Positions 49,547-51,606 of a stretch of DNA of 51,606 bases are shown here, one piece after another. Position numbers and translations under genes: made by a program. Numbering within the stretch: the stretch's first letter is position 1; each line of letters starts with the position of its first letter. Source of the stretch: SVEL01 sp017381055 (GTDB lineage: Bacteria; Bacillota; Clostridia; Lachnospirales; Lachnospiraceae). The notes beneath the pieces were generated by a model. It saw only the letters and a program-made list of their open reading frames with translations. It was not told where the DNA came from and did not search any database. Location of the stretch: NCBI GenBank assembly GCA_036307185.1, contig JAXJYC010000025.1, forward strand, positions 1-51,606, given 5' to 3'.

Positions 49547-49572
49547 TTGGCTCTTTAGAGCCAACTGTATTA
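49547..49572. promoter_or_regulatory. Perfect hairpin between mqsR and mqsA
   Basis: CAGTTGGCTCT-T(T)A-AGAGCCAACTG, an 11-bp stem without a T run on the minus strand. It may act as a partial terminator or processing site that sets the toxin-to-antitoxin ratio. Confidence 0.6.
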
Positions 49573-49592
49573 TGATGTTTTATTTTCGATAT

Positions 49593-50036
49593 TTACTTTG
49601 CATATGGGAATGTCAACTCATTATCCGAACTAATTGGTTGTTCGGGATGAAACGACATTACCAAGAGAAAATTCTCTTGGATTTTTCTAATCTTTAATTT
49701 AATGTAAAGCTTCTCTTCTGAATCAATAACTAACCTTGTCATTCCAAAAAACCAAAATGTTTCATTTGGAAAATTTGCATTTCTGTCATTTGACGTGTAA
49801 CAATAATTGCAAACTTGTAATTCTTTAATGAATTCAGCTACGTCATCATCCTGAATATTCTTTTCAGCCATGAAAGCTTGTGTTTTGTTAACGCGGCCAC
49901 CAGCCCATGTTTCATCATTGATTTTCCACAATGAATCATCAAGTAAACACGCTTTTGCTTGATTCAGGAATGCATTAACCTCTTCTCGCGATTTAATAAA
50001 TCGATCCGAAGAAGATGTTATATAAACGACACTCAA
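49593..50036 (-). CDS. MqsR-family toxin (RelE-fold mRNA interferase)
   Basis: A 147-residue toxin-like protein. The N-terminal helices (SREEVNAFLNQAKACLLDD) and the block DDDVAEFIKELQVCNYCYTSNDRN precede the RelE-type beta sheet TFWFFGMTRLVIDSEEKLYIKLKIRKIQENFLLVMSFH. The last strand pair, Y-L/I-K-x-K/I and V-M-S-F-H/K, matches MqsR. MqsR cuts mRNA at GCU/GCN sites. The start is TTG 50036, because GGAGGTG lies eight bases before it; the frame could open at TTG 50051 but that codon overlaps the ribosome site. It is the first gene of the operon, with the Panacea antitoxin after it. Confidence 0.8.
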   Translation of the reverse strand: MSVVYITSSSDRFIKSREEVNAFLNQAKACLLDDSLWKINDETWAGGRVNKTQAFMAEKNIQDDDVAEFIKELQVCNYCYTSNDRNANFPNETFWFFGMTRLVIDSEEKLYIKLKIRKIQENFLLVMSFHPEQPISSDNELTFPYAK

Positions 50037-50054
50037 TAGTCTCACCTCCAAACT

Positions 50055-50069
50055 GGTATCATTGATACT
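50055..50069 (-). promoter_or_regulatory. Operator copy 1 (GGTATCATTGATACT)
   Basis: Near-perfect 15-bp palindrome between the -10 box and the mqsR ribosome site. Same sequence as copy 2 apart from the last base. Confidence 0.8.
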
Positions 50070-50077
50070 TTTTTATT

Positions 50078-50106
50078 ATAATACCTCCTTTACTATAACT
50101 TGTCAA
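50078..50106 (-). promoter_or_regulatory. Promoter of the mqsR-mqsA operon
   Basis: Minus strand: TTGACA (50106-50101), a 17-base spacer and TATTAT (50083-50078). Operator copies flank both sides, so a bound antitoxin dimer on either would block polymerase. Confidence 0.85.
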
Positions 50107-50114
50107 TCTTTTTT

Positions 50115-50129
50115 GGTATCATTGATACC
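50115..50129 (-). promoter_or_regulatory. Operator copy 2 (GGTATCATTGATACC)
   Basis: Perfect 15-bp palindrome with a central T/A, 60 bases from copy 1 (centre to centre), immediately upstream of the -35 box. Confidence 0.8.
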
Positions 50130-50139
50130 TGTTATTTTA

Positions 50140-50555
50140 TGCCCCATTATATAAATTGTTTACAGACCATATCATAGATATAAAACCATATTGAAGGAGG
50201 AATTTAATAAAAAAATCTTATTCCTAAACCTTAGAATCTATGAGCATACGTTTATTTCCAAACGAATCATCTTGCTATGGCATACAAATAATATTTTTAG
50301 TAAATTTACCTTATTAAATATTTTTGACATCTATAAAAATGTATTGATCATATCAATTTAATTATAATACACAAAATAAAAAATTGCATTCCATTAGCAC
50401 TATTTGCCGAAATGACATCTATGAGTTTGAGCTCTATAAAATTTTTTCCTTCAACAAAAGTGGTAAACTTAACTTTCTTTGCGCCGGAAATAATCGTTTT
50501 AAGGCTTTTTTATTCTAAAAAATACTGTCGTGACAACTTATGCCTTCGGCATAGG
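50140..50555. other. Intergenic stretch without a supported gene
   Basis: About 415 bases, very AT-rich in the left half. The frame at 50412-50600 has no ribosome site and poor composition, so I do not call it. An inverted repeat TATGCC...GGCATA is at about 50539-50554. I see no RNA or mobile element that I can name. Confidence 0.6.
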
Positions 50556-50564
50556 GGAGTCATG

Positions 50565-50775
50565 TTGGCATCAAATCACATGCGATGGAGGCTTATTTAG
50601 AGCAGAAAGGATATGTCAAAGATATGAATAAAGTTAGAATGCACCATGAGATTTATGTGTCTGATGCAAGATAGGTTACACACAAGAAACGTGGAAAACT
50701 GTCATTTGGCATCCGATTAGAAAAGCGCAAAAGATGAATTTGGATGTGAGTTTGGAAAGTGAGTTAATATTATGA
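50565..50775 (+). pseudogene. Remnant of a GyrI-like small-molecule-binding domain
   Basis: One frame reads HAMEAYLEQKGYVKDMNKVRMHHEIYVSDAR then a stop. A second frame follows directly: TQETWKTVIWHPIRKAQKM and LDVSLESEL up to TGA 50773. Together they match the end of a GyrI-like domain (E-A-Y-L-x-x-x-G-Y, H-x-E-I-Y-x-S-D-x-R, E-x-W-x-T-V-I-x-x-P-I), as found in AraC-type regulators and stand-alone proteins. The front of the gene is missing and the frame is broken near 50670, so it is dead. Confidence 0.65.
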
Positions 50776-51174
50776 AAAAAATTGGTAATGATTTTCTAGG
50801 TGTGGGATATGGATTTAAGTATCCTTTACGCTATTATGGTGATTTGTTGTATGGGGCAAAAGGGATTAATTTTATAGAATATGAAGAAGTTATTTTTCTG
50901 TTCTAAAGTATCGGAACTGTAGAGGTGGGAACTCTTGCTGAAATAGTGAGAATAAAAGTGCCTCAGATTTTTCTTACTCCTATTGAAAGAGCTATTCCAT
51001 ATATCAAAAGCAGTAGCAATGTTGTTATAGGGACTAGAGATGAAGCGTACATGGTATATAAAAAAATTGTGAGAAGTATAATATCAATATTTTGTATATA
51101 GAAGATGGAGACCGTTCGTTGGAAGTTAAAGGAGAAATGTATAAAAACATAGATACATTGAAACTGGTAATGTA
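50772..51174 (+). pseudogene. Unrecognised gene with a nonsense codon and a frameshift
   Basis: An ATG overlaps the stop of the GyrI-like remnant (ATGA), implying past translational coupling. The frame reads MKKIGNDFLGVGYGFKYPL and FIEYEEVIFLF, hits TAA at 50904, and continues in the same frame with SIGTVEVGTLAEIV, IERAIPYIKSSSNVVIGTRDEAYMVYKKI. Near an A7 run at about 51060-51067 the frame shifts and ends EKYNINILYIEDGDRSLEVKGEMY to TAA 51172. About 133 residues if repaired. I do not recognise the family. Confidence 0.5.
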
Positions 51175-51430
51175 ATTTGTGGATAAAAAGTCTACATTAG
51201 TTGAGACAGAGTGATAAATTTTAGTGTGTCACGTTGATTTGTAAAGTAAAAAAAAGAGAGAAATTCTTGATTTTACATGTATGAATTTAAAAGGAACTCA
51301 TGAAATAGAAAATTTGGATGGTTAGATCGTTGCTTCGATAGTTATATAGCAGTTATCAACCAATTCACTACAAAAACGGAGAAAAGTGGTGCAGGGAGGT
51401 TATCCTAAAACTACTTTGTGTACAGTTTGA
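51175..51430. other. Intergenic stretch without a supported gene
   Basis: About 255 bases of AT-rich sequence with many stops in all frames, ending at a terminator. I see no gene, RNA or named repeat. Confidence 0.55.
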
Positions 51431-51459
51431 AACCGCACTTTGTGCGGTTTATTTTTTTT
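51431..51459 (+). terminator. Terminator before the right terminal repeat
   Basis: AACCGCAC-TTT-GTGCGGTT stem followed by an eight-T run. Confidence 0.88.
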
Positions 51460-51467
51460 ACCGTTTA

Positions 51468-51586
51468 GGATTAAGGTGTCAAAAGACACAATAAAAAATA
51501 TCTGATTTTGTTTGTACCTTGAAAATTTAACACAAAATGAGTTCGCGATATGCTTTAGCTCCATATAATGGTAAATGTGCAGATTG
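51468..51586 (+). repeat. Right copy of the 119-bp inverted repeat, rRNA-leader-like
   Basis: Exact reverse complement of 1-119. Read on the plus strand it carries GTGTCAAAAGACAC, GTACCTTGAAAA (rRNA-leader-type box) and CCATATAATGG, which holds a TATAAT. It points out of the window to the right. The identity breaks at 51467, where the base differs from its left partner at 120. Confidence 0.7.
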
Positions 51587-51606
51587 ATTGTTTATTCCTT
51601 TTATGC

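Noticed and set aside
50037..50051. Earlier TTG start for the MqsR-like toxin
   Set aside because: That codon is part of the GGAGGTG ribosome site; the TTG at 50036 is correctly spaced from it.
50412..50600. 62-residue protein
   Set aside because: No ribosome site; its second half is an out-of-frame reading of the GyrI-like remnant.
51520..51586. tRNA gene inside the terminal repeat
   Set aside because: A TATAATGGTAA stretch looks D-loop-like, but no anticodon stem, T-loop GGTTCRA or acceptor pairing follows.

Overview
The window reads as chromosome of a low-GC, monoderm Firmicute. The family is most likely Lachnospiraceae (the Butyrivibrio/Eubacterium/Roseburia/Lachnospira neighbourhood). 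The reasons are AT-rich third positions, strong AGGAGG-type ribosome sites, a T-box in front of pheST, a Firmicute-type 6S RNA, SpoIID, OmpR-type two-component pairs and MCPs. This placement is inference; no marker gene fixes the species. Bases 1-119 and 51468-51586 are a perfect inverted repeat carrying a GTACCTTGAAAA box like those of rRNA leaders. The window therefore probably ends at two outward-facing copies of an rRNA-leader-like repeat, which may also be where the assembly broke.

Bases 1-34500 are mostly ordinary chromosome. In order: tyrS; tcdA; a sensor kinase/regulator pair; an orphan AP2-like protein; a secreted cell wall hydrolase; a palindromic MITE-like element (7202-7492); thrC; a regulator/kinase pair feeding a VTC-domain plus DUF4956 module; an exact 64-bp tandem array (13530-13888); galM; a YfbR-like nucleotidase; topB; 6S RNA; a SpoIID-like protein; a BrkB/YihY membrane protein; an iron alcohol dehydrogenase; an ExbB/ExbD-like trio that is unexpected in a single-membrane cell; T-box-pheS-pheT; a CapA-like lipoprotein; an MCP; a Cache-GGDEF protein; a small lipoprotein; and a GNAT.

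Bases 34500-47000 are accessory DNA. A sugar isomerase-like TIM barrel, a truncated membrane peptide and a small pyrophosphatase-like gene lead to a gene start cut after eight codons (35965). Next comes a defence island: a YhcG-type PDDEXK nuclease, the complete Wadjet operon jetA-jetB-jetC-jetD, and a type III toxin-antitoxin locus. The toxin of that locus is split across a canonical A_AAA_AAG slippery heptamer. Paired integrase-arm-like repeats and a second copy of the jetD 3' end bracket the island. After it come a relB antitoxin with a truncated relE, a stand-alone RNA-polymerase alpha-CTD-like protein, a frameshifted zinc-ribbon protein and a second MCP.

Bases 48000-51600 hold an orphan structured RNA candidate and a divergently oriented MqsR/MqsA toxin-antitoxin operon. 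Its antitoxin carries a C-terminal Panacea (DUF4065) domain, and its promoter lies between two copies of a 15-bp palindromic operator. A field of decayed genes, including a GyrI-like remnant, follows up to the right-hand inverted repeat. The main theme is a compact defence and toxin-antitoxin cluster (Wadjet, type III TA, RelBE remnant, MqsRA-Panacea) placed beside household genes.
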